Part shown: positions 25,177-33,292 of the stretch, in pieces | Position numbering within the stretch: position 1 is the first letter of the stretch | How the letters are laid out: each line of letters starts with the position of its first letter | Notes under the pieces: generated by a model | Told to the model about the DNA's origin: nothing | The model's input: only the letters and a program-made list of their open reading frames with translations | Database searches by the model: none | Assembly (NCBI GenBank): GCA_964342785.1 | Contig: CAYFGI010000001.1 | Span: 1 to 64,000 of the forward strand | DNA from: Thermoproteus sp964342785 | Lineage (GTDB): Archaea > Thermoproteota > Thermoprotei > Thermoproteales > Thermoproteaceae | DNA length: 64,000 bases | Direction: 5' to 3' | Position numbers and translations under genes: made by a program

Positions 25177-25440
25177 ATGCCTCTGGACTACGGCTTGATC
25201 GCTATGTTTATAACCGCTGTGATAGTCTTGTCGGTAATGCTATATCTCTTCATGAGGTCTAGCGAGCGTACGGATGCCGCCAACAACCAGAAGGGTAGCC
25301 GCATGATCTCCGTCGTTAAATGTAGCGACTCGGAGAAGACCAGGGAATATAGAGAGGGCGACTACGTGGGGAAGCCCGTCGATGATTGTCCAGGCGGGGT
25401 GATAGTCGGAATCTACAAGGAGATGCCGCAACAAAGATAG
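25177..25440 (+). CDS. Small single-span membrane protein, unknown
   Basis: 87 residues. Residues about 5-27 are one hydrophobic segment (LIAMFITAVIVLSVMLYLFM). The rest is a soluble domain with two cysteines (VVKCSDSEKTREYREGDYVG and VDDCPGG) and looks like a small beta barrel. Its TATA-like TTTTTTAAAAC (from 25150) lies about 22 nt before the ATG. The AsnRS gene starts two bases after its stop, so the pair is one transcription unit. No family recognised. Confidence 0.65.
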   Translation: MPLDYGLIAMFITAVIVLSVMLYLFMRSSERTDAANNQKGSRMISVVKCSDSEKTREYREGDYVGKPVDDCPGGVIVGIYKEMPQQR

Positions 25441-25442
25441 CC

Positions 25443-26738
25443 ATGGCCTACAGGCGCGCTATAAGCGTAGCCGAGGCCCTTAGATCTTCGGGCATAGTTA
25501 CGGTAAGAGGTTGGGTCTACAGAAAGCGGGAGCTTAAGGACAAGATATTCATAGTGCTTAGGGATTCCACGGGGATAATACAGCTGGTCTTCTCCAAGGG
25601 CACCGATGCTTTCGACGTAGCTCAGAAGCTCAACATAGAGTCCTCGTTGGTGGCTACCGGCGCGATCAAGGAGGAGCCCAGAGCCCCCGGCGGCAAGGAG
25701 CTACACGTTCAATCCGTGGATTGGTACTATGTAGGGAACCCGTACCCCATTAACGAAGATGCCGCGCAAGCAGACAGCGAATATCTACTCGACGTAAGGC
25801 ATTTGTGGCTTAGGAGCAGGAAGATGCAAGCAATAATGAAGATAAGACATACTATCTTCGGGGCTATCCATGAGTACTTTAGATCCAGAGGGTATTACGA
25901 GGTGCAAGGCCCTATGTTCATCACGGCCGCGGTCGAAGGCGGCGCCACTTTGTTTAAAGTGCCCTATTTCGACGATTACGTCTATTTGACCCAGAGCTCT
26001 CAATTCTACCTGGAGGCTTTCATATTCAGCTTGGAGAAAGTCTACACTATCGCGCCTAGCTTCAGAGCTGAACCGTCCCGCACGAGGAGACACCTCACGG
26101 AGTTCTGGCACGCCGAGGCCGAGATGGCTTGGTACCACCTCGACGATCTCATGAAGGTCAACGAGGAACTGATATCATATATAGTGTCGAGGGTCCTCGA
26201 CGAGCGAGCCGAGGAGCTGAAGCTCCTGGGCAGAAAGACCGAGCCGCTTGAGAACGTCAAGCCGCCGTTCTACCGCGTGTCGTACGACGAAGCGATAGAG
26301 ATCTTGAAGAAAAAAGGCGTGAAGATAGAATGGGGCGACGATCTAGGCGCCGACGAGGAGCGTCTGTTGACCCTTCAGTTCGATAAGCCCATCCAACTCT
26401 ACGGGTTCCCCGAGAAGGTTAAGGCGTTCTACCATAGGAACGATCCACAGAGGCCCGAGGTCACGTTAAGCGTCGACGTGCTGGCCCCCGAGGGCTACGG
26501 CGAGATAATAGGCGGTGGGGAGAGGATATACGACGAAGCTGAGCTGATATCTAAGATCCAACGTTTCGGCTTGAACCCTAAGGACTACCAGTGGTATATA
26601 GACCTTAGACGCTACGGCTCTGTCCCCCACTCGGGCTTCGGCCTCGGCGTCGATAGGGTAGTCATGTGGATCGCCGGCCTTGATCACATAAGAGACGCTG
26701 TACCGTTCCCTAGAGACATCAGGAGGAAATACCCATAG
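25443..26738 (+). CDS. asnS: Asparaginyl-tRNA synthetase
   Basis: 431 residues from ATG 25443; the frame is open upstream but overlaps the small membrane-protein gene. An N-terminal OB anticodon-binding domain (VRGWVYRKRELKDKIFIVLRD) is followed by a class IIb catalytic core: YLTQSSQFYLEAFIFSLEKV, the FRAEPSRTRRHLTEFWH stretch (motif 2), and the GFGLGVDRVVMWIAG stretch (motif 3). The RRYGSVPHSGFG segment and PFPRDIRRKYP end are typical of AsnRS rather than AspRS. AspRS is encoded separately at 60978. With both present, tRNA-Asn can be charged directly. Confidence 0.92.
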   Translation: MAYRRAISVAEALRSSGIVTVRGWVYRKRELKDKIFIVLRDSTGIIQLVFSKGTDAFDVAQKLNIESSLVATGAIKEEPRAPGGKELHVQSVDWYYVGNPYPINEDAAQADSEYLLDVRHLWLRSRKMQAIMKIRHTIFGAIHEYFRSRGYYEVQGPMFITAAVEGGATLFKVPYFDDYVYLTQSSQFYLEAFIFSLEKVYTIAPSFRAEPSRTRRHLTEFWHAEAEMAWYHLDDLMKVNEELISYIVSRVLDERAEELKLLGRKTEPLENVKPPFYRVSYDEAIEILKKKGVKIEWGDDLGADEERLLTLQFDKPIQLYGFPEKVKAFYHRNDPQRPEVTLSVDVLAPEGYGEIIGGGERIYDEAELISKIQRFGLNPKDYQWYIDLRRYGSVPHSGFGLGVDRVVMWIAGLDHIRDAVPFPRDIRRKYP

Positions 26739-26739
26739 C

Positions 26740-27333
26740 GTGAGGATCCTCTTAACGGGCACTCCTGGAGTAGGTAAGACGACCATATGTAGAAAACTCG
26801 CCGAGAGACTCCACATTAAGTGTATTGAGGTGGCGGAGTTGTTGGCGGGGAAGCCTTATACTAAATGGGATCCATATTCGTTGACATACGATATAATCAA
26901 TATAGAGGCGGCCCGGAGGGAGCTCGAAAAAGAGCTGGGACTCGATTATATACTCGATACGCACGTCTTGGATCTCGTCGGCGATGTCGAAAGGGCATTC
27001 GTGCTACGAAAACGGCCGGATGTTCTCTACAGGGATCTCTCCGCCCGCGGATGGCCCGTACATAAGATAGTCGACAACGTATGGGCTGAGGTTCTGGACT
27101 ATATATACGTAGAAGCCAGAAGTAGATGGAGCGACGTAATACAGCTGGACGTCACGAATAGAACTAGCGATCAGACGGCCGACGTTATAGCTAGGTGTAT
27201 CAACGGGGGCGTCTGTATAAACGATGAAGTAGATTGGCTGGAGTATTCGCTTGAAAGCGGTCTACTAGAAGAGCTTGAGGCTATCTCCAATAGGATTTCT
27301 TCGCGGCGGTCTTCTTCTCGATCAAGAACCTAA
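26740..27333 (+). CDS. AK6/Fap7-type adenylate kinase family NTPase
   Basis: 197 residues from GTG 26740, preceded by AGGAGG 18 nt upstream. P-loop ILLTGTPGVGKTTICRKLA, ILDTHVLDLVGDVE in the position of the family's D-x-H motif, and VLRKRPDVLYRDLSARGW in the lid region. Archaeal AK6/Fap7 proteins are involved in small-subunit ribosome maturation and have adenylate kinase activity; that is family knowledge. The last 53 nt overlap the convergent gene at 27281, and the Ser/Arg-rich tail (SSRRSSSRSRT) is encoded there. Confidence 0.85.
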   Translation: MRILLTGTPGVGKTTICRKLAERLHIKCIEVAELLAGKPYTKWDPYSLTYDIINIEAARRELEKELGLDYILDTHVLDLVGDVERAFVLRKRPDVLYRDLSARGWPVHKIVDNVWAEVLDYIYVEARSRWSDVIQLDVTNRTSDQTADVIARCINGGVCINDEVDWLEYSLESGLLEELEAISNRISSRRSSSRSRT

Positions 27334-27661
27334 CCGACCACCCCTGCTCCACGAACTTATGGAGGAGCCTCCTCATGCTGTTTCTAGGCGATATCAAGAG
27401 CGCGTACTCAACCCTGGCGTTGTTGATATAGAGCCTCGCCACGTAGAGCCTCCTGCCGCTATCCTCGACCACTATATCGGTGTGAGACATCGAGGAAAGC
27501 TCCGGTAATATACGCAGAACCTCCCTTTCTATCTCGGCCATGTCCGCCACGATCTCCTCAGGCCTTTCGTCCAACTCCCTTAGGCCCACGATCTTTATCT
27601 CGAACATAACAACGCCGAAATCCTTGCCGACCTTGAGAAGCGCGACCGAGCGCACGCCCAT
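27281..27661 (-). CDS. Conserved-looking hypothetical protein
   Basis: 126 residues, soluble, mixed alpha/beta: strand VVMFEIKIVGL, helix EEIVADMAEIEREVLRIL, strands around DIVVEDSGRRLYVARLYI, and a basic C-terminus (EKKTAAKKSYWR). I do not recognise the family. Its 3' end overlaps the convergent kinase gene by 53 nt, unusually long even here; one of the two C-terminal tails is probably non-essential. A short AT-rich gap of about 57 nt separates its start from the DUF354 gene. Confidence 0.6.
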   Translation of the reverse strand: MGVRSVALLKVGKDFGVVMFEIKIVGLRELDERPEEIVADMAEIEREVLRILPELSSMSHTDIVVEDSGRRLYVARLYINNARVEYALLISPRNSMRRLLHKFVEQGWSVRFLIEKKTAAKKSYWR

Positions 27662-27718
27662 CGATACCTAGATGCTTTGAACATATAAAGCTTGAGCTCC
27701 AATATTGACGTAAGTACC

Positions 27719-28690
27719 TTAAAAAACGGACTCGGCCACCTTGATTATAAGCTTCGTGGGGTCCTCGAGCCTCACCGGCTCGACTCTACCGTTCTCTAAA
27801 GCTGTTTTAAGCTTGTTTATGCATTCGTCGACCTCCCGGCAACGGTATAGGGGAGCTCCCTTAGCGGCTAGGTATGTATCAATATAAAGAGGCTCGGGGA
27901 AGTAGGACAAGGCAGGCGTCCCCATGAGGGCCGCCTCGGTCGCCATGGTCATGCCGCCTGTGATCACAGCAGCGGCGTAATAGGCCAAGTCCAGATGATC
28001 CACGGCTTTCGTTAAATTTATCGCGTTTTCTATCATCTGGTCTCCGTACCTCGGGACGTTAACCACGACGTAGCCTAAACTCCTCGCCGTATCCACGAGC
28101 TTCCTCCTCAAGGCTGAGTTATCCCAACGGTAGTAGGCGGCCTTGGCCTCCTCGGGCCTGAAGACGACGTAACGTCCCGGCTCCAGACCGAGCCTCCTTA
28201 TGGTCTCTATGCTCGGCTTATGGCGCGACACCCACATATACTCAAAGAGGCCGTCAAAGGTCTCGACCTTCTTGGGGCAATACGGCTTCCATGCGTCCAG
28301 AGGTATCGCCGCCGGCGCTATAAGGTATTCCGACAGCGGTATTGTTAAGCTGTTGGCGTGGAAGGCATGTGGAGTATCGTTGAGAACAATCGATTTCTTA
28401 CCTAACCCGAAGGCAACCCTCACGGCGTCAGGGCTAGGGAACGACACAACTCCATCTAGGTCTCTCATGAGCTCCGCCAGCTTGAGCTGCCTATGAAGAC
28501 CCTCCACTAATTTCTCGTAGGGAGTCTCGCCATATTTACCTATACATACATACCTCATGCCGTAGAGCTCCAACATATCCCTCACATGGTAATACTCCCT
28601 ACATGTTATCACGACGTCTAGACCCTCTAGCCTCAACAAGGAGGCTATCCTCGCCTGCTTAGGGGTCAACGCGTCGAATAATACCTTCAT
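27719..28690 (-). CDS. DUF354-family protein (glycosyltransferase-B-like fold)
   Basis: 323 residues. The start MKVLFDALTPKQARIASLLR, with GVVSFPSPDAVRVAFGLG and VLNDTPHAFHANSLTIPLS, fits DUF354, a family of UDP-N-acetylglucosamine-2-epimerase-like proteins of unknown activity in archaea and some bacteria. VITGGMTMATEAALMGTPAL near the C-terminus is the typical GT-B nucleotide-sugar-binding segment. It overlaps the GluRS gene by 4 nt. The nucleotidyltransferase upstream of GluRS supports a role in sugar-conjugate synthesis, possibly protein or lipid glycosylation. Confidence 0.82.
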   Translation of the reverse strand: MKVLFDALTPKQARIASLLRLEGLDVVITCREYYHVRDMLELYGMRYVCIGKYGETPYEKLVEGLHRQLKLAELMRDLDGVVSFPSPDAVRVAFGLGKKSIVLNDTPHAFHANSLTIPLSEYLIAPAAIPLDAWKPYCPKKVETFDGLFEYMWVSRHKPSIETIRRLGLEPGRYVVFRPEEAKAAYYRWDNSALRRKLVDTARSLGYVVVNVPRYGDQMIENAINLTKAVDHLDLAYYAAAVITGGMTMATEAALMGTPALSYFPEPLYIDTYLAAKGAPLYRCREVDECINKLKTALENGRVEPVRLEDPTKLIIKVAESVF

Positions 28691-30411
28691 TCGTGGATAT
28701 AAACGAACCTATTGTCCTTCCTAGAGACGAGTTTCACGAAGCCATATCTGACGAACTGAACTATATCGCCGTCCTTAAGCTCCAACGCCTTCGGCTCGAC
28801 GAGCCCCCGCTCTACTATCTTCTTGCCCACAGCCACCGGCTTGACCACCTCGGCCTCCGGCGAGCCCTCAGGCACCCATTGTATTATGGGCAGTTTAGAT
28901 TGCCGCGCCTCGTCGATGGTCCATCCCACCAACTTCCCTATGTATTCTCCGCCTTTCTCCTCGACTTCTATATTGGCCAGCTCCATAAGCCTAAACGCTT
29001 TATGTTCTAAATCCTTCCGCGATACATATACCGAGACGGCGCCTGGCCCCAGCTCGTATACGCGATATCCTCGCTCAGGGAAGCTGGGGTGTTGAGGTAG
29101 TTTGACCACAACCTTCCTGGGCAGTTCCAGCACGACTCTCGCCGGATCGACGACGAACATATACCTATCCGCCTTCGGATCGAGCATCTTCCTGTTCACG
29201 GCGAATAAGTTGGCCATGGAGACCGTGGAGTCCGAGGGCTTGATGCCTACGCTTAATATCAGCTCCCATATGGCCTCGGGGAGTATCCCGCGGTTCCTCA
29301 ACCCGGCCAACGTCGGCATAGTTATATCGTCGAACCTCATCTTCAACGTCTTCAACTTAGATTTGCTGAGGGAACCCCCCTCTATCTTCAGCCTGCCGAA
29401 ATGTATCGTGACGGGCTGCCTCCAGCCGAAGTGCTTAAAGATATACGATTGCTTCACCGTGTTGACGCTGTGTTCCTGCGCCCTCAAGACGTGCGTCACG
29501 CCCATGATGTGGTCGTCTATCGACACGGCGAAGTTGTAGGTCGGCCATACCTTATATCTAGAGCCGACCAGAGGATGCGGCGTCTTCTCCGTGTCTATCA
29601 CCCTGAAGGCTACCCAGTCCCTAACGCTCGGATCCGGATGCGTCAAATCGGTTTTCACTCTCAACACTGCTTCGCCTTCGCCGAAATCTCCCCGCAACAT
29701 CCTCTCCCAAAGCTCTAAGTTCTGCTCTACTGGGGCATCCCTATGGGGGCACGCCTTGCCGGCATTCCTTAGACGACGCCATTCTTCCGGCTTACATAGA
29801 TCGACGTAAGCGCCGCCGAGCTCTATCAGCTTCTTGGCGTATTCATAATATAGCTCCATCCTAGATGATTGTATATACTCCTCGTCCCACCTAACGCCGA
29901 GCCACCTCAGATCCTCCCTTATGGCGTCGTATGCGTTGACCTCGTCGGTGACTAAAGGCCTTTTAGTCCTCGGGTCGGTGTCCTCGAAACGTAGGATGAA
30001 CTTACCGCCGTATTTCAGCCTATATGCGTAGTTCAAGATCGCAGGTCGCGCGCTACCTAGATGCAAGACGAAGTCGGGGTTCGGGGCGAAACGCACGACT
30101 ACTCCCTTCTTTTCGTCCACCTCGGGCAACGGAGGCAACGCCTCGATGCTTGGCTTCTTCTCCTCCCTGCCCTTCCTCTCCTCCAACGCGTCGGGCCATC
30201 TAGATAGGAGTAGCGCTTTTTGCTCCTCGAGCGCCATCGAGTTAACCTTCTCTACCGTTGAGTCCACGAGCGCCTTTATCTCCCGAGCGCGTTGCCTTAA
30301 GTCAGGCCTCTCGGCCATTATCTTAGACATCACGGCTTTGGGGTCCGCCTTGCCGCCGTATTTAACGGCGTTTATTAGCGTGTATTTAAGTACCAGCTCC
30401 TCAATTTCCAT
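28687..30411 (-). CDS. gltX: Glutamyl-tRNA synthetase (archaeal type)
   Basis: 574 residues. Class I signatures: HLGSARP (residues 117-123, HIGH motif) after RFAPNPDFVL, and SLSKSKLK (KMSKS motif). The N-terminal helical extension of about 100 residues and the C-terminal beta-barrel anticodon domain (VVKLPQHPSFPERGYRVYEL onward) are archaeal/eukaryotic GluRS/GlnRS style. Archaea lack GlnRS, so this enzyme is expected to charge both tRNA-Glu and tRNA-Gln, with GatDE completing the latter; that is general knowledge. Its start lies 11 nt inside the upstream nucleotidyltransferase gene. Confidence 0.94.
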   Translation of the reverse strand: MEIEELVLKYTLINAVKYGGKADPKAVMSKIMAERPDLRQRAREIKALVDSTVEKVNSMALEEQKALLLSRWPDALEERKGREEKKPSIEALPPLPEVDEKKGVVVRFAPNPDFVLHLGSARPAILNYAYRLKYGGKFILRFEDTDPRTKRPLVTDEVNAYDAIREDLRWLGVRWDEEYIQSSRMELYYEYAKKLIELGGAYVDLCKPEEWRRLRNAGKACPHRDAPVEQNLELWERMLRGDFGEGEAVLRVKTDLTHPDPSVRDWVAFRVIDTEKTPHPLVGSRYKVWPTYNFAVSIDDHIMGVTHVLRAQEHSVNTVKQSYIFKHFGWRQPVTIHFGRLKIEGGSLSKSKLKTLKMRFDDITMPTLAGLRNRGILPEAIWELILSVGIKPSDSTVSMANLFAVNRKMLDPKADRYMFVVDPARVVLELPRKVVVKLPQHPSFPERGYRVYELGPGAVSVYVSRKDLEHKAFRLMELANIEVEEKGGEYIGKLVGWTIDEARQSKLPIIQWVPEGSPEAEVVKPVAVGKKIVERGLVEPKALELKDGDIVQFVRYGFVKLVSRKDNRFVYIHE

Positions 30412-31087
30412 CCCTACCTAGGATCTTCTCCACCTCCTCTAGGTCTTTTATCGTGTCTATAGACCTCCAGAAGACGTCTTTGTAGAGCACTGCCTTCAGC
30501 CGTCTTCTCTCGGCTAGCCGCGGGAACGTCGTCTCCTCTATGTTACCCCTAGGGGGGAGCTCCTTGAGTATCTCTTTCCTCATGGCGTATACGCCTGCGT
30601 TTATGTAGTAGCCCTCCAACACGGGCTTCTCCCTGAAGCTAGTTATACGGCCGGATTCGTCGAACTCGACTACGCCGTAGGGGCTTCTGAGGGGGACCAA
30701 GGCCACCGCCGCATCTGCGTCGGAAAGAGCGTCGAGAAGAGGCTTCACGGGGAGGTCCGTGACTATATCGCCGTTGGTCGCCACGAAGATATCGTCCTCT
30801 AGGTAAGGCTCTGCGTTCTTTATGGCGCCGGCGGTGCCGAGAGGCTCCTCCTCGACGCTGTAGAAAATCCTCACGCCCAGCCTCCTCCCATCGCCCAACG
30901 CCTCGAAGATCTTATGCCTAAGGTACCCCACGGCCAAGACGAAATCAGAGAAGCCCTGCCCCCTAAGCCATTCTATCTGCCTAACCAATATGGGCTTACC
31001 GGCCACGGGCAGAAGCGGTTTAGGCAACTCGTTGGTTAAAGGCGCGAGCCTCTTCCCGAAACCTCCGGCGAGGATAAGAGCGCGCAT
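30401..31087 (-). CDS. Sugar-phosphate nucleotidyltransferase
   Basis: 228 residues. Signature ALILAGGFGKRLAPLTNELP followed by KPLLPVAGKPI, then GTAGAIKNAEPYL and FVATNGDIVTDLP, the metal-binding NGD. This short form without a left-handed beta-helix occurs in mannose-1-phosphate guanylyltransferases and glucose-1-phosphate thymidylyl/uridylyltransferases. Specificity cannot be read. It leads a minus-strand operon with gltX and DUF354, from a TATA box shared with the divergent gene at 31133. Confidence 0.9.
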   Translation of the reverse strand: MRALILAGGFGKRLAPLTNELPKPLLPVAGKPILVRQIEWLRGQGFSDFVLAVGYLRHKIFEALGDGRRLGVRIFYSVEEEPLGTAGAIKNAEPYLEDDIFVATNGDIVTDLPVKPLLDALSDADAAVALVPLRSPYGVVEFDESGRITSFREKPVLEGYYINAGVYAMRKEILKELPPRGNIEETTFPRLAERRRLKAVLYKDVFWRSIDTIKDLEEVEKILGRDGN

Positions 31088-31105
31088 GTAGTTGGTTTAA
31101 AACCC

Positions 31106-31115
31106 TATTTAAATA
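31106..31115. promoter_or_regulatory. Palindromic shared TATA box
   Basis: TATTTAAATA is its own reverse complement and lies in the 45-nt gap between divergent starts at 31087 (minus) and 31133 (plus). Its centre is about 23 nt from each start codon, so one element can serve both directions as the TATA box of two leaderless genes. Confidence 0.5.
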
Positions 31116-31132
31116 GAAGAAACGTAGGCAAC

Positions 31133-32917
31133 GTGGGCCTTTATTGGTGTGAGGAGTTGAATGTCCCCGTGTTGGATCCTCACGACGTAGCCGATAGATG
31201 CGAACGTATAACGCCTGTCTACGTCACGAGGCCGGGCGACGTGAGGCCCGCCTTTAGGGCGGATATACAGATAATCAAGCAAGCGATAGAATACGAGCTA
31301 GGCGATGGATCCATCGCTGATATGATACCGGAGGACGAGGTGGTTCTGTTAAACAAAATACCGGGATACGCCGATCAGGCAGACGAGGTAGTGGTCAGAG
31401 GGAGGATCGTGGGGCATAGATTTTATGATGTAGTTGAGGGCAAGTGGAGGTTCAGGCCGTTGTTCGAAGGCGTAAGTGAGATACTCGCCAGAAGGAGCGG
31501 CTGGTGGGCTATTGTCGATATGCGCGAGTTGCCGGCAGGTTACGACGTACATAGTGATAAGATAATCGAGGGATCCCTCCCGGAGAGGCGCTACGCTCAT
31601 GTGGCTGTGTCCACGAAAGACGGCGCGATCCATGGAGTCGCCAAGCTCTTCAGAGGGGGACGACTCCATATAGTCAAGTCCTGGAGGGCGAGGCCTAGAT
31701 TGCCTCCGGGCAGGCCCAGCGATATGAGGCTGTTCGCCAAGGTGAACGAGCTCCATATCGAGAGAAAGGCCAGAAGGGCGGTGAGCTTCCTGAGGGAAGT
31801 CTTCTCGCGATACAAGCTACCTGTGGTCGTATCCTATTCAGGTGGGAAAGACAGTTTGGTCGCACTAGATCTCGTGGCCAGAACCGGGCATAGCTTCGCC
31901 ATATTGTTCAACGACACAGGCCTCGAGGCGCCCGAGACTTATCAAAACGTTAAGGAAATCGCGGAGAGGTACAAAGCCGAGCTCTTGATAGCGTCGGCCG
32001 GGGATAGCTTCTGGAGAGCTATCGACGAGTTCGGCCCGCCTGCGCGCGATTATCGTTGGTGCTGTAAAGTGATAAAAATGGCGCCGATAACGAGGGTCTT
32101 GCTGGAGCGTTTCCCTCAAGGCGTGATCTCAGTCGTAGGCCAGAGGGCGGCGGAATCGTTCCAGAGGGCTAGGCTAAAGCCTATCTCCACCAGTAGATGG
32201 GTCGCCAAGACCATCGTCGTTGCGCCTCTCCAAGATTGGAGCGCCTTGGAGGTATGGGGGTATATCTACCTCCACGGGCTACCTTACAACAAGGCGTATG
32301 AAAGGGGGTTCGACAGATTGGGGTGCGTCATATGTCCCGCCAACGAGATGGCCGAGCTCGAGCTCGTACGCGCCAGCTACCCCGGGATATACGAACGCCT
32401 CGAGGCAAAGATATCGCAACACTACGGGGATGAACAATACGTGAGGTACGGCCTCTGGAGGTGGAAAAGGCAAATACCGGGCGATCTACGGAGGTTCGTA
32501 AAGATCAAGGTAGAGCCTAGATACCCGGTAGATATCAAGGAATCGGAGGGCTTGGTGGAGATCGTAGGCGCGAGGCCTGACTGGGGCACAGCGATGCAGT
32601 TATTGAAGATGCTCGGCGAGGTGCGGATCGAAGGCGGCAAGGTGCTTGTAGAAGGCAAAAATGCTAGGCTCGAGATATTCGATGGGCTATCTAAAATTAA
32701 GGGTGTTGGGGCCTTGGATGCAGCGGCCCTTATAGTTAGGGCGACTGTGTGCGGCCATTGCGATCTATGCATAAGCTGGTGCCCCACGAAGGCCTTGAGG
32801 AGAGGTCCAGACGGCCGTTTCTTAGTAGACGACGATAGATGTATAGGTTGTCTTTTATGTTCTAAGGCTTGCCCCTCGGCTCAATACCTCGTCTACCGCC
32901 GGGCAAATTCAGCATAA
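31133..32917 (+). CDS. PAPS-reductase-like PP-loop protein fused to a 2[4Fe-4S] ferredoxin domain
   Basis: 594 residues from GTG 31133. Residues 1 to about 215 form an alpha/beta N-terminal region that may include a PUA-like domain. The PP-loop ATP-pyrophosphatase core follows: VVVSYSGGKDSLVALDL with the P-loop from residue 236, NDTGLEAPETYQNV, DYRWCCKVIKMAPI and RLGCVICPANE. The last 60 residues form a bacterial-type ferredoxin module, CGHCDLCISWCP and CIGCLLCSKACP. Archaeal proteins of this layout are named phosphoadenosine phosphosulfate reductase, but the conserved ECG(L/I)H of true reductases is not evident. A sulfur-transfer or RNA-thiolation role is equally plausible. Confidence 0.85.
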   Translation: MGLYWCEELNVPVLDPHDVADRCERITPVYVTRPGDVRPAFRADIQIIKQAIEYELGDGSIADMIPEDEVVLLNKIPGYADQADEVVVRGRIVGHRFYDVVEGKWRFRPLFEGVSEILARRSGWWAIVDMRELPAGYDVHSDKIIEGSLPERRYAHVAVSTKDGAIHGVAKLFRGGRLHIVKSWRARPRLPPGRPSDMRLFAKVNELHIERKARRAVSFLREVFSRYKLPVVVSYSGGKDSLVALDLVARTGHSFAILFNDTGLEAPETYQNVKEIAERYKAELLIASAGDSFWRAIDEFGPPARDYRWCCKVIKMAPITRVLLERFPQGVISVVGQRAAESFQRARLKPISTSRWVAKTIVVAPLQDWSALEVWGYIYLHGLPYNKAYERGFDRLGCVICPANEMAELELVRASYPGIYERLEAKISQHYGDEQYVRYGLWRWKRQIPGDLRRFVKIKVEPRYPVDIKESEGLVEIVGARPDWGTAMQLLKMLGEVRIEGGKVLVEGKNARLEIFDGLSKIKGVGALDAAALIVRATVCGHCDLCISWCPTKALRRGPDGRFLVDDDRCIGCLLCSKACPSAQYLVYRRANSA

Positions 32918-32920
32918 GAG

Positions 32921-32930
32921 TTTAAAATAT
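32921..32930 (+). promoter_or_regulatory. TATA-like box of the small-protein operon
   Basis: TTTAAAATAT is centred about 24 nt before ATG 32949. It marks the five genes that follow as a separate transcription unit from the PP-loop/ferredoxin gene. Confidence 0.5.
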
Positions 32931-32948
32931 AGCCGCTGTGAGGGGACA

Positions 32949-33158
32949 ATGATAGTATATACTGATCAGCTAGATCGTCTGAGGAAAGTGGTACAGATGC
33001 TCGCGGTGAGGAGAGCAGAGCCTTTAGTAATAAGGGGGGAGAACGTCGATTTCATCTGGCCTCCGAGCGCCCCCTCGTTGCCTCTGGATATACTCGAGGT
33101 CATGCCCGCCAGCACCTACGTCATCTTGAAGGGCAATACCATAACCATAGTGCCATGA
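32949..33158 (+). CDS. Small hypothetical protein, first gene of five-gene operon
   Basis: 69 residues, no membrane segment. An N-terminal helix (QLDRLRKVVQMLAVRR) is followed by short strands and LDILEVMPASTYVILKGNTI, which looks like a helix and a terminal beta hairpin. TATA-like box 24 nt upstream; the stop overlaps the next ATG by 4 nt. No family recognised. The terminal layout resembles that of the next, 45-residue protein (ILEV versus LIEVL, then a strand pair), so the two could be distant relatives. Confidence 0.6.
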   Translation: MIVYTDQLDRLRKVVQMLAVRRAEPLVIRGENVDFIWPPSAPSLPLDILEVMPASTYVILKGNTITIVP

Positions 33159-33292
33159 AGTCTCTGAGGAAGGTAAGAGTCTCCTCGCTCAATATAGATC
33201 CTGAAATTAAGCGAAAACTTATCGAAGTACTCGGCGAAAACGAAATAGTATACTTAGATATAACTGATGAACATATTAGAATAATATTATGA
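33155..33292 (+). CDS. 45-residue hypothetical protein, second gene of five-gene operon
   Basis: 45 residues, starting MKSLRKVRVSSLNIDPEIKR and ending with two predicted strands (ENEIVYLDITDEHIRIIL). Reality is supported by context: its ATG overlaps the preceding stop and its stop overlaps the following ATG, both as ATGA, so it is sandwiched in a translationally coupled chain. Codon use turns AT-rich here (AAA, ATA, TTA, GAA), unlike the GC-rich surroundings. Function unknown. Confidence 0.65.
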   Translation: MKSLRKVRVSSLNIDPEIKRKLIEVLGENEIVYLDITDEHIRIIL

